Of a stretch of 31,229 nt of DNA, positions 7,956-15,898 are shown one piece after another. Each line of letters starts with the position of its first letter. The first letter of the stretch is position 1. Under the pieces are notes generated by a model. That model was not told the origin of the DNA and did no database searches. It worked only from the letters and a program-made list of their open reading frames with translations. The DNA is taken from positions 1 through 31,229 of the forward strand of contig CAJGCJ010000006.1 in the NCBI GenBank assembly GCA_904501775.1. The letters run 5' to 3'. Both the position numbers and the translations under genes were made by a program. The stretch is from an uncultured Bacteroidaceae bacterium (GTDB taxonomy: Bacteria > Bacteroidota > Bacteroidia > Bacteroidales > Bacteroidaceae).

Positions 7956-9371
7956 ATGACCAAGAGAAAAGCCATACTATCAATTTTTATACTCACATTC
8001 AATATCCTCTTTGCGCAACACACGAAAGAGGATATTGGTTTTGAGACAGACACGCTCGAAATTCAGGAAGACTCAATCTACACTGAAGAAGCCGATGACT
8101 TCATCGATTTAATCGACCTCAGCATCGTAAACGACAGCAGCGACATACAATACGATATGCCGACAGGCATCATAGAGCATGGATATATCATGGACGAGGA
8201 CAGTGTAGTGTTCGACATCCCCGAAGGAATGAATGTGAACATTGACAGCCTACTCAACAGCTGGTATGCACAGAATCTGCTGAAAAGCCTCGACTGCGAC
8301 TCACGCGACATAAGCCCAAAGACATTCAGCGACTCGGTATATGCACAACGTCTGTACACGATGCCGACCATAATGGAGATGACCTACAACAACGTGGTAC
8401 GCCAGTACATTGACAGATACTCTACCAAGAACCGCTCACTTATATCTTACGCGCTTGGCATGTCACACTACTACATGCCAATAATCGAAGAGGCCATCGA
8501 CCGTTACAATCTTCCACACGAGCTGAAATACCTTCCCATTGTAGAATCGGCACTCAAGCCAAAGGCCGTATCGCATGTTGGAGCAAAAGGCCTGTGGCAA
8601 TTCATGTTTGCAACAAGCAAAAGATACAATCTGAAATCGAATAACTATATCGAGGAACGTTTCGACCCTGTGAAATCAACCGATGCGGCAATGCGTTATC
8701 TGCGCGATCTGCACGCCATGTTCGGACGCTGGGACCTTGCTCTTGCAGCATACAACTGCGGCCCGGGACGAATCAAGAAGGCCATCATACGTTCGGGAGG
8801 CAAGAACAGTTTCTGGGACATCTACCGATATCTGCCACGCGAGACCCGCGGATATGTACCGGCATTCATTGCAGCCAACTACATAATGACATACCATGCC
8901 GAGCATGGAATATGTCCAATGGAACCCAATATACCCATTGCGACCGACACGCTGCATATAACAAGCAACCTGCACTTTGAACAGGTTGCCGAGCTGTGCA
9001 ATGTACCCATTGACGATATCCGCGCCATAAACCCGCAATACATACGCGACATTGTTCCGGGAGGAGCCGAGCCATGCGTACTACGCTTGAGGAACGAGAC
9101 AATAACAAGATTCCTTATGCTTGGCGACTCAATCTACAGATACAACGAAGAGAAGTACTTTCCAAAAGATAATGTCGAGAAGATGCTGAAGGATGCAAAA
9201 TCGAACAGCGAATGGGGAAGTGGCGGACTCATACGACACAAGATACGGCAAGGCGAGACACTTGGAGGAATTGCACGTAAATACAGGGTCTCAGTGAACA
9301 ATCTGAAAAAATGGAACAATCTGAAGAACTCAAACATACGTGCCGGACGTTATCTAAAGATATATAAATAG
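7956..9371 (+). CDS. MltD-like lytic transglycosylase (SLT domain, C-terminal LysM)
   Basis: This is a periplasmic murein-cleaving enzyme that forms 1,6-anhydro-MurNAc ends. A signal peptide spans residues 1-20 (after 'NILFA'). An acidic stretch fills about 25-90. The GH23/SLT domain includes 'LKYLPIVESALKPKAVSHVG', with the likely catalytic Glu197. It continues with 'AKGLWQFMFATSKRYNL' and 'WDLALAAYNCGPGRIKKA', the standard ES, GLWQ and AYN motifs. A degenerate LysM-like stretch lies near 'FEQVAELCNVPIDDIRAINP'. A clear LysM module closes the protein ('IRQGETLGGIARKYRVSVNN' to 'AGRYLKIYK'). Unlike E. coli MltD I see no lipobox. It is fourth in the parA operon, 7 bases before the RelA/SpoT gene. 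Confidence 0.93.
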   Translation: MTKRKAILSIFILTFNILFAQHTKEDIGFETDTLEIQEDSIYTEEADDFIDLIDLSIVNDSSDIQYDMPTGIIEHGYIMDEDSVVFDIPEGMNVNIDSLLNSWYAQNLLKSLDCDSRDISPKTFSDSVYAQRLYTMPTIMEMTYNNVVRQYIDRYSTKNRSLISYALGMSHYYMPIIEEAIDRYNLPHELKYLPIVESALKPKAVSHVGAKGLWQFMFATSKRYNLKSNNYIEERFDPVKSTDAAMRYLRDLHAMFGRWDLALAAYNCGPGRIKKAIIRSGGKNSFWDIYRYLPRETRGYVPAFIAANYIMTYHAEHGICPMEPNIPIATDTLHITSNLHFEQVAELCNVPIDDIRAINPQYIRDIVPGGAEPCVLRLRNETITRFLMLGDSIYRYNEEKYFPKDNVEKMLKDAKSNSEWGSGGLIRHKIRQGETLGGIARKYRVSVNNLKKWNNLKNSNIRAGRYLKIYK

Positions 9372-9378
9372 TGAGACT

Positions 9379-11619
9379 ATGGACATCGATGACGAAAAGA
9401 GGATTTTAGATGAAGAATCTACCATAAACGCAGCGTTTCAGGAGATACTCGATATCTATCTTGCATCGCAGCACCGCCGCAAAGTTGAGCTTATAACAAA
9501 AGCATTCAACTTTGCCCGACAGGCACACAAAGGCGTAAGGCGCAACAGCGGAGAGCCGTACATAATGCATCCCCTTGCTGTTACACGCATCGTATGTGCC
9601 GAGATTGGATTGGGCTCTACATCCATATGTGCAGCCCTCTTGCACGATGTGGTAGAGGACACCGACTACACCGTCGAGGATATAAGAAACCTCTTTGGCG
9701 ACAAAATAGCCCGAATTGTCGATGGGCTCACAAAGATTTCGGGAGGTGTATTCGGTCTTCAGGCATCGGAACAGGCCGAGAACTTCAAGAAGCTGCTGTT
9801 GACAATGAGCGAGGATATACGCGTCATTCTGATTAAGATAGCCGATCGCCTGCACAACATGCGCACACTTGAGTTCATGCCAGTCAACAAACAGTATAAG
9901 ATAGCAGGAGAGACACTGTATATATATGCGCCCATAGCCTACCGTCTGGGACTGAGCCGAATAAAGACCGAACTTGAGAACCTCAGTTTCCGTTATGAGC
10001 ATCCCGAGGAATACTCACGCATTGAGAAGAAGATAGAGAGAACACAGCAGGAGCGCGATGTACTGTACCACGAATTCACATCACCAATATGTGACGGACT
10101 CGACAGGATGGGATATAAGTACCATATCATTGGCCGTGTAAAATCGCCCTATTCGATATGGAACAAGATGCAGAAAAAGCATGTCGCATTCGAAGATATC
10201 TACGACATACTTGCAGTGCGCATAATATTCACCCCGCGCGAGGGAGAGGATGAGAACAACGAGTGTTTCAAGATATACAACACAATCACAAAGCTGTACA
10301 ATGCACACCCCGACCGCTTACGCGACTGGGTAAACAAACCCCGCGCGAACGGCTACCGCGCGCTGCATGCCACCTTCATGAGCAAGCGCGGCGAATGGAT
10401 TGAAGTGCAGATAAGAAGTGAGCGAATGAACGAGGTAGCCGAGCAAGGTATTGCAGCACACTGGAAATACAAGGCACAAGGCGAAGAGAACAGCGCCGAC
10501 GAGCAGCTCGATAACTGGCTGCACACCATAAAGGAGATACTCGACGACCCGCAGCCAAATGCGCTCGATTTCCTCGACACAATAAAACTGAACCTGTATG
10601 CAACCGAAATTTTCGTATTTACACCGAAAGGAGAGATAAAAACAATGCCACAGAACTGTACGGCACTCGACCTTGCATACAGCATACACACATTCCTTGG
10701 CAACCACTGTATCGGTGCTAAGGTAAACCACAAACTGGTACCATTGAACCATGTGCTAAAGAGCGGCGACCAAGTAGAGATTCTTACATCAAACTCACAG
10801 CATATTGACGCCAGCTGGCTCACCTTTGTCACAACAGCCAAAGCACGGGCGAAGATACAGGCTGCGTTAAGACGTCAGCAGCGTATTCTGCAGCGCGATG
10901 GCGAGGAGAAATTGACAGAGTTCCTGCAAAAGGAAGACCTCATGAGCCACAGCAACAACATCGAAAAGGTGTGGAAGCTACACAAGTTAAAGAGTCGCGA
11001 AGAGCTTTTAGAGGCATTGGGAGGAGGAAAGATAACACTTGGCAACGAAGACAAGGATGCACTGCTCGGAAACAAGAAGTTCAGATTCCAGCTATTCCCT
11101 TTCTTTGGCAAAAAGGAGAATGACGGAAACGAAGAGCATAAAGCAGAGCAGTTCGAGAGTGTCGATCGCAAGCATCCTATCAAACTTACCGACGAGACAC
11201 TGCACAGCAGCTACATCATAGCCGACTGCTGCAGTCCCATACCCGGCGATGATATCTTGGGATATTACGACGAAGAGAAGCACATCGTAATACACAAGCG
11301 CAACTGCCCTGTTGCAAACACACTCAAGAGCAGTCACGGCGACAGGATATTGGCAGCCAACTGGGACACACACCGCACACTCTATTTTCAAGTACCTATA
11401 TTGATGAAGGGTATCGACGGATTCGGAGTATTGAACGAGATAACCACCCTTTTGTCGCAGCAGCTGAACATCACCATCCAGAAGCTTACGATTGAAGGAC
11501 ACGACGGAATATTCGAAGGCACAGTGTGGGTAAACGTACACGATGTAGAAGAGGTGCGCAACATCTGCGACAGCCTGAAGAAGATAAAGAACATACAGAC
11601 AATAGCACGTATCGACTAA
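9379..11619 (+). CDS. rsh: RelA/SpoT-family (p)ppGpp synthetase/hydrolase
   Basis: This long RSH protein (746 residues) makes and degrades the stringent-response alarmone (p)ppGpp. Its HD hydrolase domain keeps 'LLHDVVEDT' (His89-Asp90) and 'IKIADRLHNMRT', so hydrolase activity is probably intact. The synthetase domain starts near 'RVKSPYSIWNKM' (Arg253) and includes 'YDILAVRIIF', 'NGYRALHATFM' and 'IEVQIRSERMNEVAEQGIAA'. The TGS domain begins near 411 ('IFVFTPKGEIKTMPQNC'). A Cys/His-rich segment ('ADCCSPIPGDDILGY') and a C-terminal ACT domain (about 672-746) follow. A bifunctional Rel-type enzyme is therefore likely. It is the last gene of the parA operon, and its TAA starts the terminator palindrome. 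Confidence 0.95.
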   Translation: MDIDDEKRILDEESTINAAFQEILDIYLASQHRRKVELITKAFNFARQAHKGVRRNSGEPYIMHPLAVTRIVCAEIGLGSTSICAALLHDVVEDTDYTVEDIRNLFGDKIARIVDGLTKISGGVFGLQASEQAENFKKLLLTMSEDIRVILIKIADRLHNMRTLEFMPVNKQYKIAGETLYIYAPIAYRLGLSRIKTELENLSFRYEHPEEYSRIEKKIERTQQERDVLYHEFTSPICDGLDRMGYKYHIIGRVKSPYSIWNKMQKKHVAFEDIYDILAVRIIFTPREGEDENNECFKIYNTITKLYNAHPDRLRDWVNKPRANGYRALHATFMSKRGEWIEVQIRSERMNEVAEQGIAAHWKYKAQGEENSADEQLDNWLHTIKEILDDPQPNALDFLDTIKLNLYATEIFVFTPKGEIKTMPQNCTALDLAYSIHTFLGNHCIGAKVNHKLVPLNHVLKSGDQVEILTSNSQHIDASWLTFVTTAKARAKIQAALRRQQRILQRDGEEKLTEFLQKEDLMSHSNNIEKVWKLHKLKSREELLEALGGGKITLGNEDKDALLGNKKFRFQLFPFFGKKENDGNEEHKAEQFESVDRKHPIKLTDETLHSSYIIADCCSPIPGDDILGYYDEEKHIVIHKRNCPVANTLKSSHGDRILAANWDTHRTLYFQVPILMKGIDGFGVLNEITTLLSQQLNITIQKLTIEGHDGIFEGTVWVNVHDVEEVRNICDSLKKIKNIQTIARID

Positions 11620-11660
11620 AAAATATCTCCTTGATTCCCGGGAATCAAGGAGATATTTTT
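11619..11660. terminator. Bidirectional terminator: 42-bp perfect palindrome
   Basis: Two 21-base arms (11619-11639 and 11640-11660) are exact reverse complements with no spacer. They end in A and T runs on both sides. The palindrome starts at the last base of the RSH stop codon and lies 45 bases beyond the stop of the convergent MerR-like gene, so it can terminate both transcripts. Confidence 0.85.
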
Positions 11661-11705
11661 ATATACCGAAGTACAGCACCGGCTGCACATACCAAATCAA
11701 TTGAT

Positions 11706-12056
11706 TTATAGAAAATCGAGCGCAGCCCTTATACCCAGCAGCTCTTCACGAATCTCCTTAAGACGGTTGACAACATCGCTGTTTCTCTCGGCAAGTTCAA
11801 AAGCACCATTCTTCTTAAGGAACTGCCTGGCACCTGCCAGAGTCAGGCCTCGCTCCTTAACCAGATGATATACGAGCCTCACCATCTTCACATCCTCTTT
11901 GGTATAGCGGCGCACATTGTTAGCACCCTTTTTAGGTGATATCTGACGGAACTCGCTCTCCCAATAGCGAAGCGTAGACTCGCTTACTCCCACCTCGTCG
12001 GCAACCTCTTTAATGGAATAATACAGTTTGAAATCCTTCTCTTTATTCAGTGCCAT
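11706..12056 (-). CDS. MerR-family transcriptional regulator
   Basis: This 116-residue protein has a MerR-type winged helix-turn-helix. The recognition region reads 'YYSIKEVADEVGVSESTLRYWESEF' (around residues 12-36). The wing is 'RRYTKEDVKMVRLVYHLVKERGLTLAGARQFL' (around 49-80). The C-terminal ~30 residues form a short helical dimerisation segment without cysteine or another obvious effector-binding domain, so the ligand cannot be predicted. It follows the M23 peptidase gene by 6 bases on the same strand and is probably co-transcribed with it. The target promoters are unknown. Confidence 0.88.
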   Translation of the reverse strand: MALNKEKDFKLYYSIKEVADEVGVSESTLRYWESEFRQISPKKGANNVRRYTKEDVKMVRLVYHLVKERGLTLAGARQFLKKNGAFELAERNSDVVNRLKEIREELLGIRAALDFL

Positions 12057-12062
12057 AATATC

Positions 12063-13031
12063 TTAGTCATATATCTTACCATGATTCTCGGCTATGCGCA
12101 ACATCTCGTCGTAGCCCTCGGCATCCAAGTCCATAAAATAGTAGTTTATGGGATTTACAGGCTTTCCCTTTACTATGACCTCGTAGTGCAGGTGCGGACC
12201 TGTACTCTTTCCCGAATTACCACTTAGTGCCACCTGTTCGCCTCGTACCACCTTTTGTCCTTTCTTCACCGAGAACTTATTCAAATGGGCATATAGAGTG
12301 CGATAGCCATATCCATGATCAATCTCTACCGTGCGGCCATAACCCTGCAGCCATTTTGCAGCGACAACAACTCCGTCGGCTGTAGCATATACGGGAGTAC
12401 CTATGTCACATGCAAAATCCATACCTCTGTGATATTTACGCACTTTATACACAGGGTCTATGCGATAGCCATATCCCGATGCTGTACGTTTCAAGTCGCG
12501 GTTGGATATCGGCTGTATGGCAGGAAGATGACGCAAATAATCCTCTTGCTCACTGCTCATATGCACAAGTTCATCAAATGAGTTTATCTGCACATATAGC
12601 TGCTTTGCCAGCATATCCATTTTCTGCGTTGTCAGCACCACCAGTTCCGAGTTGCTCATATTCATAAGTTCGTCGTAGCGGTTTGTACCACCATATCCGG
12701 CATTGCGTGCAACCTTTGATACAGGTTCGGCATTCAGCATCACACGATACATGTTATCGTCGCGTTGCTGTATATCCTCGAGCACCTCCATTGCATCGTC
12801 AAGACGCTGCGACAGTATTCGGTATTGCGCAAGCAGATTGGAATTCTCTTCCTGAACATCTTTCATCGAGGGGGTCTCGACAAGCAGGTAGAACATCAGG
12901 AACGATAATCCACCGAAAATGACAAACAGCAATATACGACGAAGTATTGTAAGAAAACGCTGCGCAAGGTTAGGATAAACCCTGTCATAAGTTCTGGTCG
13001 TAGGATTAAAAACATAATAGACTTTGCGCAT
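12063..13031 (-). CDS. Membrane-anchored M23 (LytM/peptidase family) murein endopeptidase
   Basis: The protein has 322 residues. A cytoplasmic N-terminal stretch is followed by one transmembrane segment ('ILLFVIFGGLSFLMFYLLV', about 32-50). A coiled-coil-prone periplasmic region comes next (about 57-160). The LytM domain has Zn ligands His201 and Asp205 in 'KYHRGMDFACDIGTPV', and 'TGPHLHYEVIVKGKPVNP' with His280/His282. All motifs expected of an active zinc D,D-endopeptidase are present, unlike degenerate EnvC/NlpD-type activators. Its role is cleavage of peptidoglycan cross-links during growth or division. It is divergent from alaS and upstream of a MerR-like gene. Confidence 0.93.
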   Translation of the reverse strand: MRKVYYVFNPTTRTYDRVYPNLAQRFLTILRRILLFVIFGGLSFLMFYLLVETPSMKDVQEENSNLLAQYRILSQRLDDAMEVLEDIQQRDDNMYRVMLNAEPVSKVARNAGYGGTNRYDELMNMSNSELVVLTTQKMDMLAKQLYVQINSFDELVHMSSEQEDYLRHLPAIQPISNRDLKRTASGYGYRIDPVYKVRKYHRGMDFACDIGTPVYATADGVVVAAKWLQGYGRTVEIDHGYGYRTLYAHLNKFSVKKGQKVVRGEQVALSGNSGKSTGPHLHYEVIVKGKPVNPINYYFMDLDAEGYDEMLRIAENHGKIYD

Positions 13032-13071
13032 GGTATTCTGTGCTTATGGCATAAATATATATTTATGAACT

Positions 13072-13103
13072 TTTGCAAAAGTAACAAAAGTAAGCTATCT
13101 TTG
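13072..13103 (+). promoter_or_regulatory. alaS promoter (perfect Bacteroidota consensus)
   Basis: TTTG at 13072-13075, a 20-base spacer and TATCTTTG at 13096-13103 fully match TTTG-N19-21-TAnnTTTG. The predicted transcript has a leader of about 95 nt before the alaS ATG at 13205. No T-box-like structure was recognised in the leader. Confidence 0.75.
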
Positions 13104-13107
13104 CAAG
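13076..13107 (-). promoter_or_regulatory. M23 peptidase promoter, overlapping the alaS promoter
   Basis: On the minus strand the -7 box TACTTTTG (13083-13076) is a full match to TAnnTTTG. CTTG (13107-13104) stands 20 bases upstream as a 3-of-4 -33 element. A second TACTTTTG copy lies at 13092-13085, also with a CTTG (13117-13114) at 21 bases. Both give a leader of about 40-50 nt before the start at 13031. Confidence 0.6.
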
Positions 13108-13204
13108 TTGAAACAAGAAAAAGCGACAAGATGTAACAGTTATTAAGGTTTACAGCCTGTCACATTCACAATTCACCGGAATTAAAACAAAAAAAGATAA
13201 TTAT

Positions 13205-15823
13205 ATGCTCACATCAAAAGAGATTAGAGAATCGTTCAAAAGATTCTTTGAGGAGAAAGGACACCTTATTGTACCTTCTGCTCCTATGGTTGTAAAAGAC
13301 GACCCCACACTTATGTTCACCAATGCAGGTATGAACCAGTTCAAGGACATCATACTTGGCAACAGTCCTGCAAAAAGCAAACGCGTAGCCGACTCACAGA
13401 AATGTTTGCGCGTAAGCGGAAAGCACAACGACCTTGAAGAGGTAGGTCACGACACATATCACCACACCATGTTCGAGATGCTCGGCAACTGGTCATTCGG
13501 CGACTACTTCAAGCAAGAGGCTATCGATTGGGCTTGGGAGTATCTTACCGAGGTTGTCAAGCTCGACCCCAACCGTTTGTATGCAACCGTATTCGAGGGT
13601 GCTGCAAGCGAAGGCCTTGAGCGCGACAACGAGGCTGCGGCAATTTGGGAGAAGCACCTTCCTGCCGAGAGAATACTCAACGGCAATCTTAAAGACAACT
13701 TTTGGGAAATGGGCGACACAGGCCCCTGCGGCCCCTGCAGCGAGATTCATATCGACCTCAGAAGCGACGAGGACCGCGCCGCAATACCCGGCCGCGACCT
13801 TGTAAACGGCTCACACCCCCAAGTAATTGAAATTTGGAACCTTGTATTCATGCAGTACAACCGCATGGCCGACGGTCACCTTGAGGAGCTCCCCGCAAAG
13901 GTAATCGACACCGGTATGGGATTCGAGCGTCTTTGTATGGCACTGCAGGGTAAACAGTCGAACTACGACACCGACGTATTCCAGCCCATCATCAAGGCAA
14001 TTGGCGAAATCTCGGGCAAGAGCTACGGCAACGACGCACAGACCGACATCGCAATGCGCGTAATTGCCGACCACATACGTACAATATCATTCTCAATAAC
14101 CGACGGCCAGTTGCCTTCAAATGCAAAGGCAGGTTATGTAATCCGTCGCATACTCCGTCGCGCTGTACGCTACGGCTACACATTCCTTGGACAGAAGCAG
14201 GCATTCATGTACAAGCTTGTCCCCACACTCATAGAGAACATGGGCGATGCCTACCCCGAGCTCAAACAGCAGCAGGAGCTTATAACTAAGGTTATCAAGG
14301 AGGAGGAGGAGTCATTCCTTCGCACCCTTGCAACCGGCATTCAGATGCTCGACAAGATAGTAGCAGCCGCATCGGCAACAGGCAACAATGAGATAAGCGG
14401 TGTAGAAGCCTTCACCCTGTACGATACATACGGTTTCCCCATCGACCTAACACAGCTCATCCTGCGTGAGAACGGCCTCACAGTGAACATGTCACAGTTC
14501 GACGAGGAGATGCTCAAGCAAAAGACACGCGCCCGCAACGCTGCAACAGTCGAGAACAGCGACTGGGTAACAGTAAACGAAGGCGACAGCACATTTGTAG
14601 GCTACGACTGCACCGAGAATGAGACAATCATACTGCGCTATCGCCAGACAAAGCAGAAAAACCAGACCCTCTATCAGATTGTACTGAAGGAGACTCCCTT
14701 CTATGCCGAGAGCGGTGGTCAGGTAGGTGATACAGGTTACCTGTTGTGCGGCGAAGAGAGAATTGAGGTTATCGACACAAAGAAAGAGAACAACCTCCCC
14801 ATTCATATAACAAAGACATTGCCTGCCGACCCTGCTGCAGCATTCAAGGCACAGGTTGACAAGAAAAAGCGCATGGCATGTGCTGCTAACCACTCATGTA
14901 CCCACTTGCTCGATCAGGCACTGCGCGAGGTATTGGGCACACATGTTGAACAGAAGGGTTCATTGGTTACACCCGACGCTATCCGTTTCGACTTCTCTCA
15001 CTTCCAGAAAGTAACAGACGAGGAGATCGCAAAGGTTGAGCGCATAGTAAACGCACGCATCAGAGAGAACATACAACTCACCGACCATCGCAATATACCT
15101 ATTGAAGAGGCGAAGAAACTCGGTGCCATAGCTCTGTTCGGCGAGAAATATGGTGACCATGTACGTGTTGTACAGTTCGGAACATCAATCGAGTTCTGCG
15201 GTGGTACACACGCATTGGCTACAGGTTCAATAGGAATGGTCAAGATCATAAGCGAGAGTTCGGTAGCAGCAGGTGTGCGCCGTATCGAGGCCATCACAGG
15301 CGAGGCTCTTGAGAATCACCTCAACAAAGCACAGGAACTGATGAAGGAGATACATGCCCTCTTCAACAATGTACCTAACCTAAAGGCAACAATCATAAAA
15401 TCGATTGCCGAAAATGCCGAACTCAAAAAAGAGATTGAGGAGTATGCACGCGAAAAGGCAATACAGGCAAAAGAGCAGTTGCTCAAAGAGATTAAGGAGA
15501 AGAACGGTATGCGTTACATCAGCGCAATTGTACCCCTTCCCGCAGCAACAGTAAAGGACATTGTATTTATGCTTCGTGCCGAGCAGCCCGAGAATCTGTT
15601 GATTGTAATAGGTAGCGTACACAACGACAAGCCCCAGCTCACAATCTCGGCTACAGCCGACCTCGTAGAGCAAGGTATCAATGCCGGCAAGATTGTAGGT
15701 CAGGCTGCCAAACTGATGCAAGGCGGCGGTGGTGGTCAGGCGCACTTTGCACAGGCAGGCGGCAAGAACGCTGAGGGCATCAAGGCTGCTGTAGACAAGG
15801 TATTTGAAATTATCGAAGGATAA
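13205..15823 (+). CDS. alaS: Alanyl-tRNA synthetase
   Basis: AlaS is a class II synthetase that charges tRNA-Ala and hydrolyses mischarged Ser/Gly-tRNA-Ala. Its 872 residues are full length. The N-terminal aminoacylation core has 'FFEEKGHLIVPSAPMV', 'PTLMFTNAGMNQFKDIILG' and 'NDLEEVGHDTYHHTMFEMLGNWSFGDYF'. The motif-2/3 region has 'PCGPCSEIH' and 'DTGMGFERLCMALQG'. The editing domain keeps its zinc site, His563-x3-His567 ('HSCTH') and Cys665-x3-His669 ('CGGTH'). The C-Ala domain contains the glycine-rich 'GGGGGQAHFAQAGGKN'. It is transcribed alone from 13096-13103 and ends in a long hairpin. Confidence 0.98.
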   Translation: MLTSKEIRESFKRFFEEKGHLIVPSAPMVVKDDPTLMFTNAGMNQFKDIILGNSPAKSKRVADSQKCLRVSGKHNDLEEVGHDTYHHTMFEMLGNWSFGDYFKQEAIDWAWEYLTEVVKLDPNRLYATVFEGAASEGLERDNEAAAIWEKHLPAERILNGNLKDNFWEMGDTGPCGPCSEIHIDLRSDEDRAAIPGRDLVNGSHPQVIEIWNLVFMQYNRMADGHLEELPAKVIDTGMGFERLCMALQGKQSNYDTDVFQPIIKAIGEISGKSYGNDAQTDIAMRVIADHIRTISFSITDGQLPSNAKAGYVIRRILRRAVRYGYTFLGQKQAFMYKLVPTLIENMGDAYPELKQQQELITKVIKEEEESFLRTLATGIQMLDKIVAAASATGNNEISGVEAFTLYDTYGFPIDLTQLILRENGLTVNMSQFDEEMLKQKTRARNAATVENSDWVTVNEGDSTFVGYDCTENETIILRYRQTKQKNQTLYQIVLKETPFYAESGGQVGDTGYLLCGEERIEVIDTKKENNLPIHITKTLPADPAAAFKAQVDKKKRMACAANHSCTHLLDQALREVLGTHVEQKGSLVTPDAIRFDFSHFQKVTDEEIAKVERIVNARIRENIQLTDHRNIPIEEAKKLGAIALFGEKYGDHVRVVQFGTSIEFCGGTHALATGSIGMVKIISESSVAAGVRRIEAITGEALENHLNKAQELMKEIHALFNNVPNLKATIIKSIAENAELKKEIEEYAREKAIQAKEQLLKEIKEKNGMRYISAIVPLPAATVKDIVFMLRAEQPENLLIVIGSVHNDKPQLTISATADLVEQGINAGKIVGQAAKLMQGGGGGQAHFAQAGGKNAEGIKAAVDKVFEIIEG

Positions 15824-15838
15824 ACTGATACATTTCCC

Positions 15839-15884
15839 ATCAACGGTAGAGGGGTGCGCAACTGCGCACCCCTCTACCGTTGAT
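15839..15884. terminator. Hairpin between convergent alaS and the RecD-like gene
   Basis: Two 22-base arms (15839-15860 and 15863-15884) are exact reverse complements separated by 2 bases. The stem is GC-rich in its centre (GGGGTGCGCA). Neither side has a long T run, so it is a strong roadblock hairpin rather than a classical terminator. It lies 15 bases from the alaS stop and 14 from the RecD-like stop. Confidence 0.75.
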
Positions 15885-15898
15885 AACATTAGCCTCGG

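Noticed and set aside
13104..13204. T-box or other riboswitch in the alaS leader
   Set aside because: The ~95-nt leader is AT-rich with no T-box sequence or terminator/antiterminator pair; T-boxes are not expected in Bacteroidota.
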